The notes: generated by a model from the letters alone, not told the origin. A stretch of 64,000 bases of DNA from CAWAND01 sp963727915 (GCA_963727915.1 CAVSID010000002.1:434001-498000); one strand, 5' to 3'. Numbered from the stretch's first letter, positions 47,865-58,401 are shown. Translations and numbers: made by a program.

Positions 47865-50216
47865 TCAACCGCGTTTGGCCGCGGGAGCCAGGCGGACCAA
47901 GAGGGACTTCAGTGCCCTCCCCTCCGCCCCCGCCTTCTTCAGCCTCTCCAGGCCGGCCGCATAGCGCGCCGTCAGTTGATCCGTCGTCTCGCCGGCTTCC
48001 GCCTGGTGCAACATGTCCAGGGCAAAGGCCACCTGTGCTTTGCCGCTGGCGCCCGCCAGCCAGTCGTGCGCCTTGCGCACCGCCTGGCGGTGATCTCCAG
48101 CCAGCCGCGTGTGACCGGATAGCACCAGGAAAGCCAGCGCCGCCGCTGTGTGCCGGGCGTCCCCACCCCACGATCCGTCCGCCCGCTGGCCGAGCAGCAG
48201 GTTGTCCAAGTCATCCTGTCGGCTTCTGACAGGCCGACCGGTCTTGCCCCCGCTTCCGAGCTTCATCGACCGCCCCGGCGCAGTCTTCAACAGGGCACGT
48301 GAAAAGAGACTCCTCGATCCTTGACGTATCGGCCCCGCCAAATCTGGCAGGCCGCTCGGGCTGGAGGGAAGGCCAAGGCTCTGGGGCGCGCTGATAAAAT
48401 CTGGCGACCAACCCATCGGCAGCTCGACCGGCTGGACGATCTCCACTGGCTGGCCTTCGACCCGGATTTGACGCTGGACGGCCACAAAGGCGGTGAAACG
48501 AGAGGCGATACCATAATCCAAGGCTACGGCCTGAATCTCGCCTCTTAACCCTTCTCTTTCGGACGGATAGGCTGCCCAGCGGTCCTCCAGGGCGGCCACC
48601 CTGGCGCGCGCCCATAACGGGGCCAGGTCGATCGACGTCCGCTTGGGCCGGACCTGCTCCTTGAAGGGTCCGGCGGAGGTCCTTCCCTTGAGGGTCAATG
48701 ACCTGGGAGAACCTTTGAGCACCACGGTCGCCGTCTGCCCGGCGAACAGCACCGGCAGGTCCGGGTCCGCCGGCTCGCCGGCCGTCAGGCTCAGGCCATC
48801 GGCCAGAGGTTGTCCGATGCGGCTCTCAAGCCCGGCCACTGCGGCGCGGATGTCTTCGCCGGGAGTCAGCAGCGTGCAGCTGCCCCCACCGGCCAGCGCC
48901 AGCCGCTTGAGCAGCGAGCCATTCACCGCCGTGTCGATCCCCAAGGTGAAGAAGCGCGCCTGTCCCCGCCGATGATGCACCGCCGCCACCAGCTCGTCTA
49001 CATTCCACGCCTCGCCGTCGGTGATGAAGACCACGGTGCGCACCGCGCCGTCACTTGTCCTGCCGGCCAGAGCGGCTTGAATCGCCGGCAGCATCTCCGT
49101 CCCGCCGCGGGCTTCAAGCGCATCGATCCAGGCGTCGGCCCGATCGAGCGACGACTGGTCGTAGGCCAAGGACTCGTCCGACAGGGTCTCCACACGGTCG
49201 TCGAAGGCGATCAGCCTGAATGAGTTCCCCGCCCGCAGCCCGTGCATCACCGTCCTGAGGGCCAGCTTGGCGGCGACGATCTTTTCCCCACCCATCGAAC
49301 CGGAAATGTCGACCACCAGCACCGCTTGACGCGGCAGCGCCTGCGCCTGGACGTCCGTCGGCGCATCGATCCCCAGCAGGGTGAAGGCGCCATCCGTCCA
49401 AGCTCGCAGCATGCCGTCATCGGGCCGCTCCAGGGCATACGCCAGGACGAAATCGCGATCCAAGCTGGCCTTGGCGGCCGGGGCGACCCGAACCGAGGCG
49501 CCACCAGCGTCTTCAAGATCCATGCGCACGGCGTGCAGCGAGCTTCGCAGCGAGCGCAGCCGGCCCTCGATGGTCACTTCCAGATCGAGCTGTGCCCCGC
49601 CTTCGAGGCGCAGCGGTGGCTGCATGCGGGAGGCATCGGGGACGCGGTCGGTGTCCGGATTGACGCCTGGCCCGCTGTGTCCGATTGGCTTTCCGGGGAG
49701 GTAGCGTGGGGCGATGACGGTTGGGAAGCGCCAGCGCTGCTCCCCGTCCTGCGACGGCAACGTTTCGACAAGCTCCAGCGTAACCTCGACGCTGCTTTTG
49801 GGCGGAAGATTGGTCACCCGTAATGTGTGTACATCCGCCGACTCGGCCGTCAGCAGGCCGGCCTGGTAGCCGGCCTGGCGGGCCTCGTCGAAAGCGGCTT
49901 CGGCATCCTCCCGTTTGCGGCACTCGGCCGTGACCGTCAGGTCGCCTGCGGTGAGGCGCATGGCCAACACCGCCCCGTCCTCCGGAAGCGGAAAGATGTG
50001 TACAGCCTCCACCGGCAGGTCAAGGTCGTTGATAAAGGTTTGCGTCACGGTCGTGCGAGCTACATTCTCAACCATGCGGGCCCTCACAGTGACTACACGC
50101 AAGGGCAGCGCAACCGGCGTCCCCTCCACCAGGGCCAGCAGGCCACCCAGGCCTTCTGGTTGGGATGGAGCCTCGAGGGTGGGGAGCAAAGCTTGGTGCA
50201 CGCTGGGGGTCGTCAT
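47865..50216 (-). CDS. VIT domain-VWA domain protein
   Basis: This intact 783-residue protein has a VIT (vault/inter-alpha-trypsin) domain in the N-terminal 150 residues (VENVARTTVTQTFINDLDLP, FPLPEDGAVLAMR, AAFDEARQAG). A VWA domain from about 290 to 470 carries MIDAS DISGSMGGEK and ITDGEAW. The rest includes beta-sandwich and helical C-terminal repeats (AAALAFLVLSGHTR). No signal peptide is seen, so it is cytoplasmic. It starts two bases after the stop of the MerR-like gene. Such proteins are usually thought to mediate ion-dependent protein contacts; no partner enzyme is adjacent. Confidence 0.85.
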   Translation of the reverse strand: MTTPSVHQALLPTLEAPSQPEGLGGLLALVEGTPVALPLRVVTVRARMVENVARTTVTQTFINDLDLPVEAVHIFPLPEDGAVLAMRLTAGDLTVTAECRKREDAEAAFDEARQAGYQAGLLTAESADVHTLRVTNLPPKSSVEVTLELVETLPSQDGEQRWRFPTVIAPRYLPGKPIGHSGPGVNPDTDRVPDASRMQPPLRLEGGAQLDLEVTIEGRLRSLRSSLHAVRMDLEDAGGASVRVAPAAKASLDRDFVLAYALERPDDGMLRAWTDGAFTLLGIDAPTDVQAQALPRQAVLVVDISGSMGGEKIVAAKLALRTVMHGLRAGNSFRLIAFDDRVETLSDESLAYDQSSLDRADAWIDALEARGGTEMLPAIQAALAGRTSDGAVRTVVFITDGEAWNVDELVAAVHHRRGQARFFTLGIDTAVNGSLLKRLALAGGGSCTLLTPGEDIRAAVAGLESRIGQPLADGLSLTAGEPADPDLPVLFAGQTATVVLKGSPRSLTLKGRTSAGPFKEQVRPKRTSIDLAPLWARARVAALEDRWAAYPSEREGLRGEIQAVALDYGIASRFTAFVAVQRQIRVEGQPVEIVQPVELPMGWSPDFISAPQSLGLPSSPSGLPDLAGPIRQGSRSLFSRALLKTAPGRSMKLGSGGKTGRPVRSRQDDLDNLLLGQRADGSWGGDARHTAAALAFLVLSGHTRLAGDHRQAVRKAHDWLAGASGKAQVAFALDMLHQAEAGETTDQLTARYAAGLERLKKAGAEGRALKSLLVRLAPAAKRG

Positions 50217-50217
50217 C

Positions 50218-50792
50218 TTAGGGTATCTCCTCAGACAGAGTTTTCAAGCGCCGCGCCAATTCGGCCGGATCGGCCACGTGCACAGGGTCGATGAGCAGAG
50301 TCACCCCTGGCGCCAATCGGAACGCCGACAGCCCGGCCGGCTCTGCGCCGTGCGGTGCGGATGACAGGCTGAAGCCGCGGCTTGGATTGCCGGAGCCGTT
50401 GCGGGGCCGGGGCGGCCAGGGGAAGCGGGCGCGCCTCGCTCACTGAGTTCGGTCAGGGAACCCGCCAGGGCAGCCTGCAGGGCCGCCACCGGCTGGGCAG
50501 GGAGCCAGCCCTGCACCTGCCCCAAGCTGAGCCCCTGCGCCTGGAGGGCCTTGATGGCTACCAGCTGCAGCAGGTGCTGATAGCCGTAAACGGCCTGCCG
50601 GCCGTCGTAGCGATCCGGCTTGGAGACCAGCCCCAGGGTCTGGTAGTAGCGCACGGTGCGGGCGTCGAGCTGGGCCGCTACCCGCTCGTCATCGGATGAC
50701 AAGCCAGCGCTGGCGAGCTGGCGGTTAACCGCCACCACCAGGCTATCCAGGTCGAATTCCTGCCCCTGCAGTCGTCGCAAGTCGTCAAACAT
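50218..50792 (-). CDS. MerR-like regulator (frameshifted C-terminus)
   Basis: This protein has about 191 residues from ATG 50792. The DNA-binding half reads LDARTVRYYQTLGLVSKPDR, YDGRQAVYGYQHLLQLVAIK and ALQAQGLSLGQVQGWL, the MerR winged-helix pattern (TVRYYxxxGL). The frame changes between about 50340 and 50400; the end reads LAPGVTLLIDPVHVADPAEL in the next frame. The C-terminal sensor domain lacks a clear ligand motif. It is coupled to the VIT-VWA gene. A perfect palindrome overlaps its promoter, and the -10 lies so close to ATG 50792 that a leaderless mRNA is predicted. Confidence 0.75.
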
Positions 50793-50807
50793 AGCATTAG
50801 TGTAACA

Positions 50808-50827
50808 TTGACAGTAATTGCTGTCAA
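50808..50827 (-). promoter_or_regulatory. MerR-type operator/promoter of the MerR-VIT unit
   Basis: TTGACAG-TAATTG-CTGTCAA is a perfect 7-bp palindrome with 6-base spacer. On the minus strand its TTGACA is a consensus -35, and TACACT lies 17 bases downstream as the -10. The start codon follows about 7 bases later. The palindrome overlapping -35 and spacer is the expected layout for MerR-family control. Confidence 0.65.
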
Positions 50828-51267
50828 GTTGTTGGGATAGCTGTCGAGATGAGGCTCTATATGTGGGCGCGCCCCCTTGTCGTGGCGAGGGAGCTGTCCT
50901 GGCGAGGAAGAGGCGTCTGGGCCAAGGATACTGAAACACAGTTGCTCGGTGATAGACGACAGTGGCTGTCTTTGATCTACCCCCCTACAGGCCCCCCTTA
51001 TCAAAGGGCGGCCCTGCCCTTCGCTTCGCTCAGGATGCACGCTAGGGGCGGAAGCCCGCCCCCAGACCTCCTGCAAGCACGCACGTTGATCTCGGCGGCT
51101 TCGCTACACCCGACCGGATGACACCACCCCGCCCTCCTGCCTGGGAGGAGGCGGCCCTTCTTTCCCTGAAACGATGCTTCCCGGCCGCTCGGTCGAAGGG
51201 CACATCAAGCTTGTCATGCCGTGGCCGGTGGCGCCGGCCGGGGCCTTGTTCTCCTGAAACCAGGAAC
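50828..51267. other. Intergenic region with several hairpins
   Basis: This 440-base gap contains GGGGCGGAAGCCCGCCCC (near 51044) and CCGCCCTCC...GGAGGAGGCGG (near 51129), both hairpin-forming, and the 3' flank of the tandem duplication. No gene is seen. Confidence 0.4.
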
Positions 51268-53015
51268 TCACCCCGGCGGAGTCGAGGTCAGGATCTCGAT
51301 TTCATGCCAGGCGGGCCACAGATCGCCGGCGTAGGTCGTCACCACTCGCACCCGGTCGACCCCGATCAGCGGCGACTCGGGGGTGAAGGTGAGGACATCG
51401 CCCTCATCGGTGGGCCCATCGAAAGTGTGCACAAGCGCCAGGTCCCCGCCTGACTGGCGCACCCATAGCTGGTGCACGGTGCGTCCGGGCGGGTTCTGAG
51501 CGATGGTGAGGGCGATCGAACTCGACGTCGGTTGGTTCTGCGAGGTCGAATTGAATCCACTGTGGCGGTCCGGCGTAGCTATTCCAGTAGTCCTGGGTGC
51601 CATCCGCCGCCAGCTCGGGCGGAAACCCGGGGGCGTAGCTCGAGGCGGTGATCGTGGCCTGGGCGGCGGCATTGAAGCGGATGAAGTCGAAAGCACCGTA
51701 GGCGCAGGGATCCGGCCGGTTAACCGGCGCAAGCACAGTGGAAACAACCCCCTCTCCCTCGGAAGCATTCCAGAACTCGTCCATCGGGTTCTTGCCCCAG
51801 GTCCAGAACAGCCAGCCATCGAAACCGTAGGCGCACAACTCAACCTGCCAGGCCTGGAGCGCCGCCGCAGCGCGTTCGGCCGTGGCGTAGTTTTGCTTGT
51901 CCGCCCCGAATTCTCCCATCAAGATCAACTTGTCGCCCGCCCCTTCCAGGGCGAAGTTCTCGGCGTGGCCCTTGATCGACAGGTCGTAGCCGGGATAGGC
52001 ATGAAAATCGAGGAAATCTAGCGGCGACTCGCGCACCACGCGGTCGAGGTACACCAGGCGTTGGTCCCCCTCTCGCACCGGGTTCGGCTCCTGCTGAACG
52101 AAGAAGCCCATCGTCACCAGCGCCGTGGGGTCGACGCTCAGGATCGAGCCCCTGAGCTGCTCGATCCAGTACAGCCAGCCTTCCTCCATCATGCGCACGC
52201 GGTCTTGCGACACTGCCATATCGTAGGTGCTGCCGTTGGCCGTGGTGACCGAGCCGGAGGTTTGACTCAGGGGCAAGGAATCGGCCTCAAAGAAGGCCTC
52301 GTTCTTGAGCTCGTAGGCCAACACGGCGTCGAGCGGCGCACCGCGCTCGATCAGCCCCTGGATCAGATCCACCCAATACATGCGTTCGCCGTTGATGCCG
52401 TGCTCGGTCAAATAGACGCCGTTGTATCCCCCGTAGGCCGCACGGGCCAGCTCCTGACTGTAACCTCCGTCATCTGGAACCCAATCATCGGTGAAGACGA
52501 CGTAGATGCCGTACTGCTTGGCCAAGCGCAGGAAGGTGGTGATGTTGTCAAGGTAGGCGTCGGACAGTCCGCCCGCGGGATCACCGATACAGCCACCTAC
52601 CTCGCCCCAACAGGCATTCTTCCACATCCGCACCGTGTTGAACCCCAGGGACTGCATCTGCTGAAGCTCGGCTTCGGCCTGGTCCAGTTCGCCGAAGGAT
52701 GTGTTGAACAGGGCGTCCACCCAGATGTCGCCTCGTCCGGGTGAGGGCCTGGACACCCAGTGGATATAGTCAGCGCCACGCGGCACGAAGCGTTCACCGG
52801 TTTCCCGGTCGTAGAACTCCATCCCCGATGGGCCCGAGCCGAACCCCAATCCGGTGTTCGACGGCGACCGGCGTTTCCGTGGGCGTCGGCTCGGCGGTGG
52901 GGGGCAGCGGGCTGAGGGTGGGTTCAGGTGCTGGTGATCGGGTCGCGGCGGGCGATGCGCAGGCCACCGCCATTGCCAGAATGATGAGACCGATAAGTCC
53001 ATGGCGCAGGTTCAC
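51268..53015 (-). CDS. Clan GH-A glycoside hydrolase lipoprotein, tandem copy 1 (frameshifted)
   Basis: This protein has about 580 residues. The GTG at 53015 follows AAGGAGG and opens NLRHGLIGLIILAMAVAC with the lipobox Cys19. A Pro/Thr linker is followed by a cellulase/mannanase-like barrel: FNTVRMWKNACWGEVGGCIG, YGIYVVFTDDWVPDDGGY, YELKNEAFF (probable acid/base Glu), DFHAYPGYDL and LMGEFGADK (probable nucleophile Glu). The C-terminal domain reads GPPQWIQFDLAEPTDV, then TVHQLWVRQSGGDLALVHTF, and is of the F5/8 type. Frame changes lie near 52850 and 51510. It is a tandem duplicate of the gene at 53286-55032, including both flanks. Confidence 0.75.
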
Positions 53016-53045
53016 AGACAGCCTCCTTGGGGGCTAGCAAGTGGC

Positions 53046-53071
53046 AGGTCCACCCGATCTGAGGTGGACCT
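53046..53071 (-). promoter_or_regulatory. Perfect hairpin in the GH copy 1 leader
   Basis: AGGTCCACC-CGATCTGA-GGTGGACCT is a 9-bp inverted repeat 31 bases before the GTG start. It is conserved in copy 2, which marks it as part of the duplicated unit and a possible operator or leader structure. Confidence 0.4.
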
Positions 53072-53285
53072 TTGGTTCGCTCAACAAGTTAATTGTCGCC
53101 AATGATACAGGAGATCGGGATTGGGAGCCGACGGCCGCACGTTCATGTCATGGCAGGGCGCAGATGGCGGCGAAGCCATCCTTTCGCCATGGGGCCCCCA
53201 AACGAGCGCCTCGGTCGCGCTGCCCGCTCGCCAAAACCGAGGCCCGCGCAGCGGACTGGGGCCTTGTTCTCCTGAAACCAGGAAC

Positions 53286-55032
53286 TCACCCCGGTGGAGT
53301 CGAGGTCAGGATCTCGATCTCATGCCAACCGGGCCACACGTCGAGTGCATAGGTTGTCACCACCCTTACCAGGTCCACACCAACCAGCGGCTGGTCCGGC
53401 TGGTAAGTGAGCACATCACCCTCATGGGTCACTTGATCAAAGGTATGCAAGAGGGCAATGGGCTTGCCCGCCTGCCGCACCCAGAGTTGGTGCACGCTAC
53501 GCCCGGGTGGGTCTTGGGTAACTGTGAGCACGAACGACTCGACCTCCGTTGGAGCTGCGAGCGCGAACTGAATCCATTGGGGTGGCCCACCGGAGCTGAT
53601 CCAATATTCCCGAGTGCCATCCGCCGCCAGCTCAGGAACGAAATCCAGAGCATGGCTCGAGGCGGTGATCGTGGCCTGGGCGGCGGCATTGAAACGGATG
53701 AAGTCGAAATCGCCGTAGGCGCATGGATCGGGGCGGTTGACCGGCGAGAGCACGGTCGCAACGGCGCCATCCTCTTCATTGGCATTCCAGAACTCGTCGT
53801 CGGGGTTCTGACCCCAGGTCCAGAACAGCCAGCCATCGAACCCGTACTCGCACAACTCGACCTGCCAGGCCTGGAGCGCCGCCGCAGCGCGATCGGCCGT
53901 GGTGTAGAACTCCTTGTCAGCCCCGAACTCACCCATCAGGATCAACTTATCCCCGGCTCCGGGCATAGCGAAGTTCTCAACGTGCTCTTTCAATGAGAGG
54001 TCGTAGCCCGGGTACGGGTGGAAATCGATGAAATCGAGATCCGATTCGCGCACGACACGGTTGAGGTAGACAATGCGCGGGTCATTTTCACGGACAGGGT
54101 TCGGCTCCTGTTGGGAAATGAAACCCATCGTTACAAGCGCCGTCGGATCGATGGCCTGGATCGAAATCCCGCAACTGCTCGATCCAGTACAGCCAGCCTT
54201 CCTCCATCATGCGGATTCGGTCCTGATCATCAGCCATGTCATAGCTGTTACCGTTTGCTGCAGTCACCATCCCCGAGGTCTGGTTCAGCGGAGGATAATT
54301 GACCTCGTAGTACGCCTCGTTCTTCAACTCGTATGCCAACACGGCGTCGAGCGGCGCACCGCGCTCGATCAGCCCCTGGATCAGGTCCACCCAGTAGGCG
54401 CGCTCAGCGTTGATGCCGTGTTGGGTCAGGTAGACACCGTTGTAGCTTGGGTACGCGGCACGGGCGAGTTCCTGGCTGTAGCCGCCGTCATCCGGAACCC
54501 AATCATCGGTGAAGACGACGTAGATCCCGTACTGCTTGGCCAAGCGCAGGAAGGTGGTGATGTTGTCGAGGTAGGCGTCGGACAGCCCGCCGGCCGGATT
54601 ACCGATGCATCCGCCCACCTCGCCCCAGCAGGCGTTCTTCCACATCCGCACCGTGTTGAACCCCAGGGACTGCATCTGCTGAAGCTCGGCTTCGGCCTGG
54701 TCCAGTTCGCCGAAGGATGTGTTGAACAGGGCGTCCACCCAGATGTCGCCTCGTCCGGGTGAGGGCCTGGACACCCAGTGGATATAGTCAGCGCCACGCG
54801 GCACGAAGCGTTCACCGGTTTCCCGGTCGTAGAACTCCATCCCAGATGTGCCCAGCCGAACCCCAATTCGGTGCTCGACAGCGACCGGTCTTTCTGTCGG
54901 AGTCGGCTCAGCGGTAGCAGGAATCGGGCTGAGGGTGGGCTCAGGTGCTGGTGATCGGGTCGCGGCGGGCGATGCGCAGGCCACCGCCATTGCCAGAATG
55001 ATGAGACCGACAATTCCATGGCGCAGGTTCAC
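53286..55032 (-). CDS. Clan GH-A glycoside hydrolase lipoprotein, tandem copy 2 (frameshifted)
   Basis: This is the same layout as copy 1: GTG start at 55032 after AAGGAGG, lipobox Cys19, Pro/Thr linker, GH barrel with YELKNEAYY and LMGEFGADK, and the F5/8-type C-terminal domain (WIQFALAAPTEVESFVLTVT). Only one frame change is needed, near 54165. Differences from copy 1 are mostly conservative, and catalytic candidates are unchanged, so both copies may be active with small specificity differences. The target is likely a beta-linked glucan or mannan; the exact GH family is not resolved from sequence alone. Confidence 0.75.
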
Positions 55033-55063
55033 AGACAGCCCTCCTTGGGGGCTAGCAAGTGGC

Positions 55064-55089
55064 AGGTCCACCCGATCTGAGGTGGACCT
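55064..55089 (-). promoter_or_regulatory. Perfect hairpin in the GH copy 2 leader
   Basis: This is the same AGGTCCACC-N8-GGTGGACCT inverted repeat as upstream of copy 1, 31 bases before the start. Confidence 0.4.
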
Positions 55090-55398
55090 TTGATTCGCTC
55101 AACAAGCTAATTGTCGCCAATGATACAGGAGATCGGGATTGGGGGCCGACGGCCGCACGGTCATGTCATGGCAAGTCGCCGAAGCCATCTGGACCGCGTA
55201 AGGTCTCGAAACAACCGCCCTACAATTCAGAATATGGGACAGCCGCTCGCCGGCCGCGAAAGATGCCGGAGCCGATGCGTCATCCGCGTCAAATCAAGAT
55301 TTCATCTCCGGTTGACTCCCACCGGCGAACATGCTATGGTCTAGACATCTCGAACAGGACCTCCGTACCAGGGGGTTCTCCACGGAGCAAGGGGGCGC

Positions 55399-57571
55399 AT
55401 GATGCGAATACTCCGTGTATTCATCTCGGCCGCGCTCATGGCGGCTGTTTTCGTTTTGGCCTTGCCAGCGGCGGCCGATGGGTGTCCACCGCCCGGCCAA
55501 AGTCCCGGTGACGGGGCCGAACTTGACTGCCGTCTCTCCCCACTTCAATCCCGCCAGGTTAACCCCTACTCCAGCCTCGCCACGGGCGGGCTGTCGTCGC
55601 TGGACGACGTTTCGACCCGCCTGGCGGCCCATTTCAGCACACCTTTGTCCTTGGGTGATGGGTCGAGGTCCGGCTCCAGCCCGGTGTTTGTCGACCAGGT
55701 GCCCATCGCGTCTGGATCGGGGGCTCCGCCGTTCGGGACCCTCGACCTGCGCATGCGCTACCAGGATCCCAGCGACGTTTCTTGCGGGGTACAGGCACTC
55801 GGAATGGCCCTGGATGGTCTCGGACCGCCCGGCCCTGCCTCCTCGGCCATGCTTGGTTACCTCCAGGGCCAGGGCATGATGTACGACTTCGGCACCGGCG
55901 TGGAGGAGTTGGCCTTCACGGCGCAATCCTATGGATACGCCGATAGCCAGCCCTTCTACGGCGGGTCGCTGGCGCAGCTTCAGAGCGAACTGGCGGCGGG
56001 CCGGCCGGTGGTGGTCGATTTGGGGGCCAATGGCGAAGGGCAGCCCGGGCACTTTGTGACCGTGACTGGGATTTCGCCCGATGGCAAATGGGTCGCCTTC
56101 AACGACCCCATCCTCGGCAAACAGGTCCTCCCGGCCTCCGACTTCCTGAGTCAGTGGTCCCTGCAAGGGTATTCAGGGGTCAGCGTGGGGCCTTCGGCTG
56201 CCCACACCGCAGGCGGCGCCACGGGAACGATTTCTGCCGCCACGCCTGAACCCAACCCGTTGAACGCCTCACCTTTGTTGATACTTGCTGCCGGCATCAT
56301 GGCCCTAATCACCAATGCCGGTTTGGGGTTGAAGCGGCTTGGGGTTGGGGGCATGCTGGCCCAAGGCACCGGCGGTGGTGGTGGAGGAAAGAAACCGGTC
56401 GCCAAGCCGGCCAAGAGTTCGACCAAATCGAGTTCGTCAAATAAGAAGAAGGACAAGAAGAAGGCCGCCAAACCGCCTGCGCCTGCGCCCGAGCCTGCCC
56501 CGGCACCTGGGCAAACTTTGTTGGGGGGGCTTCAGTCGGGTGCCATGCGCCTGCTGTCCACGGTCACGTCGGCGGCCTCCGACGTGGCTGATGCCGCCCG
56601 AACAACGCTCAACCAGGTGGCCGCAAGTGCGGTATCCGCCTCGTCGCATCTCGTCAACCGGCTCGAGACCTCGGTCAGATCGGCAGCGGCTGCCGTTGCG
56701 GACGGTCTCAACGACACGCTGGATGCCATGGGCTCCCTTGTCTCCAACGCCGCCGAAGCCGTGGCGGCCACGGCGGTCAGCGCCGCCAGCCTGATGCAAT
56801 CCGAGCTGGAGGACCTGAAACGAGCAACCACAACCAGCCGAGGCAGTTCTGGCCAGACACAGAGCACGCCGTCTCCGGCCAGGGCGCCCAAGCCGCCCCA
56901 ACCGCCTGCGACGCCGGTGCCGCCAGGCGCGGTTGCCCGATCGGAGTACTTCCGGATCCGATCGCGTGGGCGAGACGGGATCACAGGGCGTGGATCTGCC
57001 CCTTGCGCCGGATGACCTGCTCGACCCCTTCCCCAGCGTCGCCGTCCCCTACCGCCACGAAGACAGTGTGGCGTGGACAGCCGGCCTGCTCGAATTCGGG
57101 CAACATTTCGGCTGGACGTACGTGTCGCAGGGTGACGATGGCACGTCGTTCAGCCCCTACAACTGGTCGAAGAAAATTCTTGGGGTGAACCTTCAATTCT
57201 CGAAAGAGGAGCTGAGCGTAAAGGCTACGCTTCCCATAGGGCGGAAGACGTTGTACACAATGGATGACGGTGGCACGTTCAGCCGCCAGCAGTCCGCCTC
57301 GATGAAGGTGACCTGGGCGGGCTGGAATACGACCTCCGAAGTGGCCTACAACACCCTGGACTACACCATTGCCGCCGGCGTCGGCGACGACGACCGCCCC
57401 AAGGTCTCCGGCTACCAGGGGATCTACGCTAAGGACAAGCCGTTTCAGGTGGAGGCGGCTGGTGTTGCAGCACAGGTCGCGGGTGCAGTTCTCGCCCTCT
57501 CCCAAGGGGCTTTGGCACCTGTGCTCGGGCAGCTTGGACGCGGGCTTCTGGCTGATCCGGCTTCACCGTAG
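55399..57571 (+). CDS. Secreted C39-like protease with Ala/Lys-rich helical stalk (frameshifted)
   Basis: This protein has about 724 residues. A Sec signal peptide (MMRILRVFISAALMAAVFVL) is followed by a peptidase_C39-like domain: DVSCGVQALGMALDG (Cys129), GHFVTVTGIS (His218) and AFNDPI. A membrane helix lies near 275-300. Next come a Gly-run, a Lys/Ser-rich and Pro/Ala-rich linker, about 110 residues of Ala/Ser/Val-rich amphipathic helix (SAASDVADAART, VSNAAEAVAATAVS), another Pro linker, and a C-terminal beta domain in the next frame. The frame changes near 56960. The Cys-protease/stalk/C-terminal fusion is unusual; it may be a surface-tethered protease. Confidence 0.65.
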
Positions 57572-57594
57572 GCAGATCCCAAGGGCTCAGGAAT

Positions 57595-58401
57595 ATGGCC
57601 GGAAGACGTGGAAGCAGCCAATCAATCCAAGAAGGAATGGACCATCTGCTGGCGGGTCGCTACCGATCCTCGCGAGCAATCTATACTAGACTGCAAGCAA
57701 ACGACCCTGACAACATGCGGATTCAACTGGAAATTCTGTGCCTCTTGCTAGCAAGAGGGCCCGACGACCTAAGTGTTGAGGCTCTTGGGGGCATCGAGGG
57801 AGAAGACCTAGATCCTACGCTCCGGGCAAGACTTCTGACTGCCAAAGCCTATCTAGCCGCGCACCGAGGAGAATCCCATCTAGTCGAGGATCAGCTAAAA
57901 GAAGCTTGTGTGCTTGATCCTTCTTTCCCGCTTTCCCATCTTTCGCTCGGCAGGTACCTTCTATTCGCCCATCGGGACCAAGGTCTAGCTAGGAAATACC
58001 TTGAAAATGCTGTAAGACTGGCCCCGGGATCAGAAGGCGCCCTCCTGGGACTCGTCTCACTGGAGGCTGAATCCGGGAATATCGCAAGGGCACAGGCCGC
58101 GGCATTCAATGTCGTCCGAAAGCACCCGCTGAGCCTACGCGGCTGGCTTTCTTTCATGTCATCGTCGCTATTCAACTCGCCACTCTGGGGTAGACTTCCG
58201 GCCTTGATCCTCTTGGCCATGGCTTTCCTCCCCTGGATCGCTCCTGTGATGGCAGCGATTTGGCTGGCATACTCCGCAATCACACTCTGGGCCCTTCGAA
58301 GAACCAGTCCAGTACTCGCTTTGTATCCGCTCATTCCGTACGCAGTGTTCTTGGCCGGGTATGCATTACGATGGATTCTCTTCGGGAGGTTGTGGCCCTA
58401 G
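57595..58401 (+). CDS. TPR protein with C-terminal membrane helices
   Basis: This intact 268-residue protein has tetratricopeptide-like repeats (AIYTRLQANDPDNMRIQLEI, KEACVLDPSFPLSHLSLGRY, RKYLENAVRLAPGSEGALLG). Three membrane helices follow at about residues 200-265. Codon use is less GC-rich than in neighbouring genes, a possible sign of transfer. It follows the C39-like gene by 24 bases, so the two may be co-transcribed, with the TPR part assembling or anchoring its product. Confidence 0.7.
   Translation: MAGRRGSSQSIQEGMDHLLAGRYRSSRAIYTRLQANDPDNMRIQLEILCLLLARGPDDLSVEALGGIEGEDLDPTLRARLLTAKAYLAAHRGESHLVEDQLKEACVLDPSFPLSHLSLGRYLLFAHRDQGLARKYLENAVRLAPGSEGALLGLVSLEAESGNIARAQAAAFNVVRKHPLSLRGWLSFMSSSLFNSPLWGRLPALILLAMAFLPWIAPVMAAIWLAYSAITLWALRRTSPVLALYPLIPYAVFLAGYALRWILFGRLWP

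Larger units (their letters stand above)
51238..55180. repeat. Two tandem ~2 kb units containing the GH lipoprotein genes
   Basis: Unit 1 runs from about 51238 to 53150 and unit 2 from about 53262 to 55170. The 3' flanks (GGGCCTTGTTCTCCTGAAAC) and the 5' flanks (CTCCTTGGGGGCTAGCAAG; AATTGTCGCCAATGATACAG) are nearly identical, as is most of the coding sequence. Confidence 0.85.
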
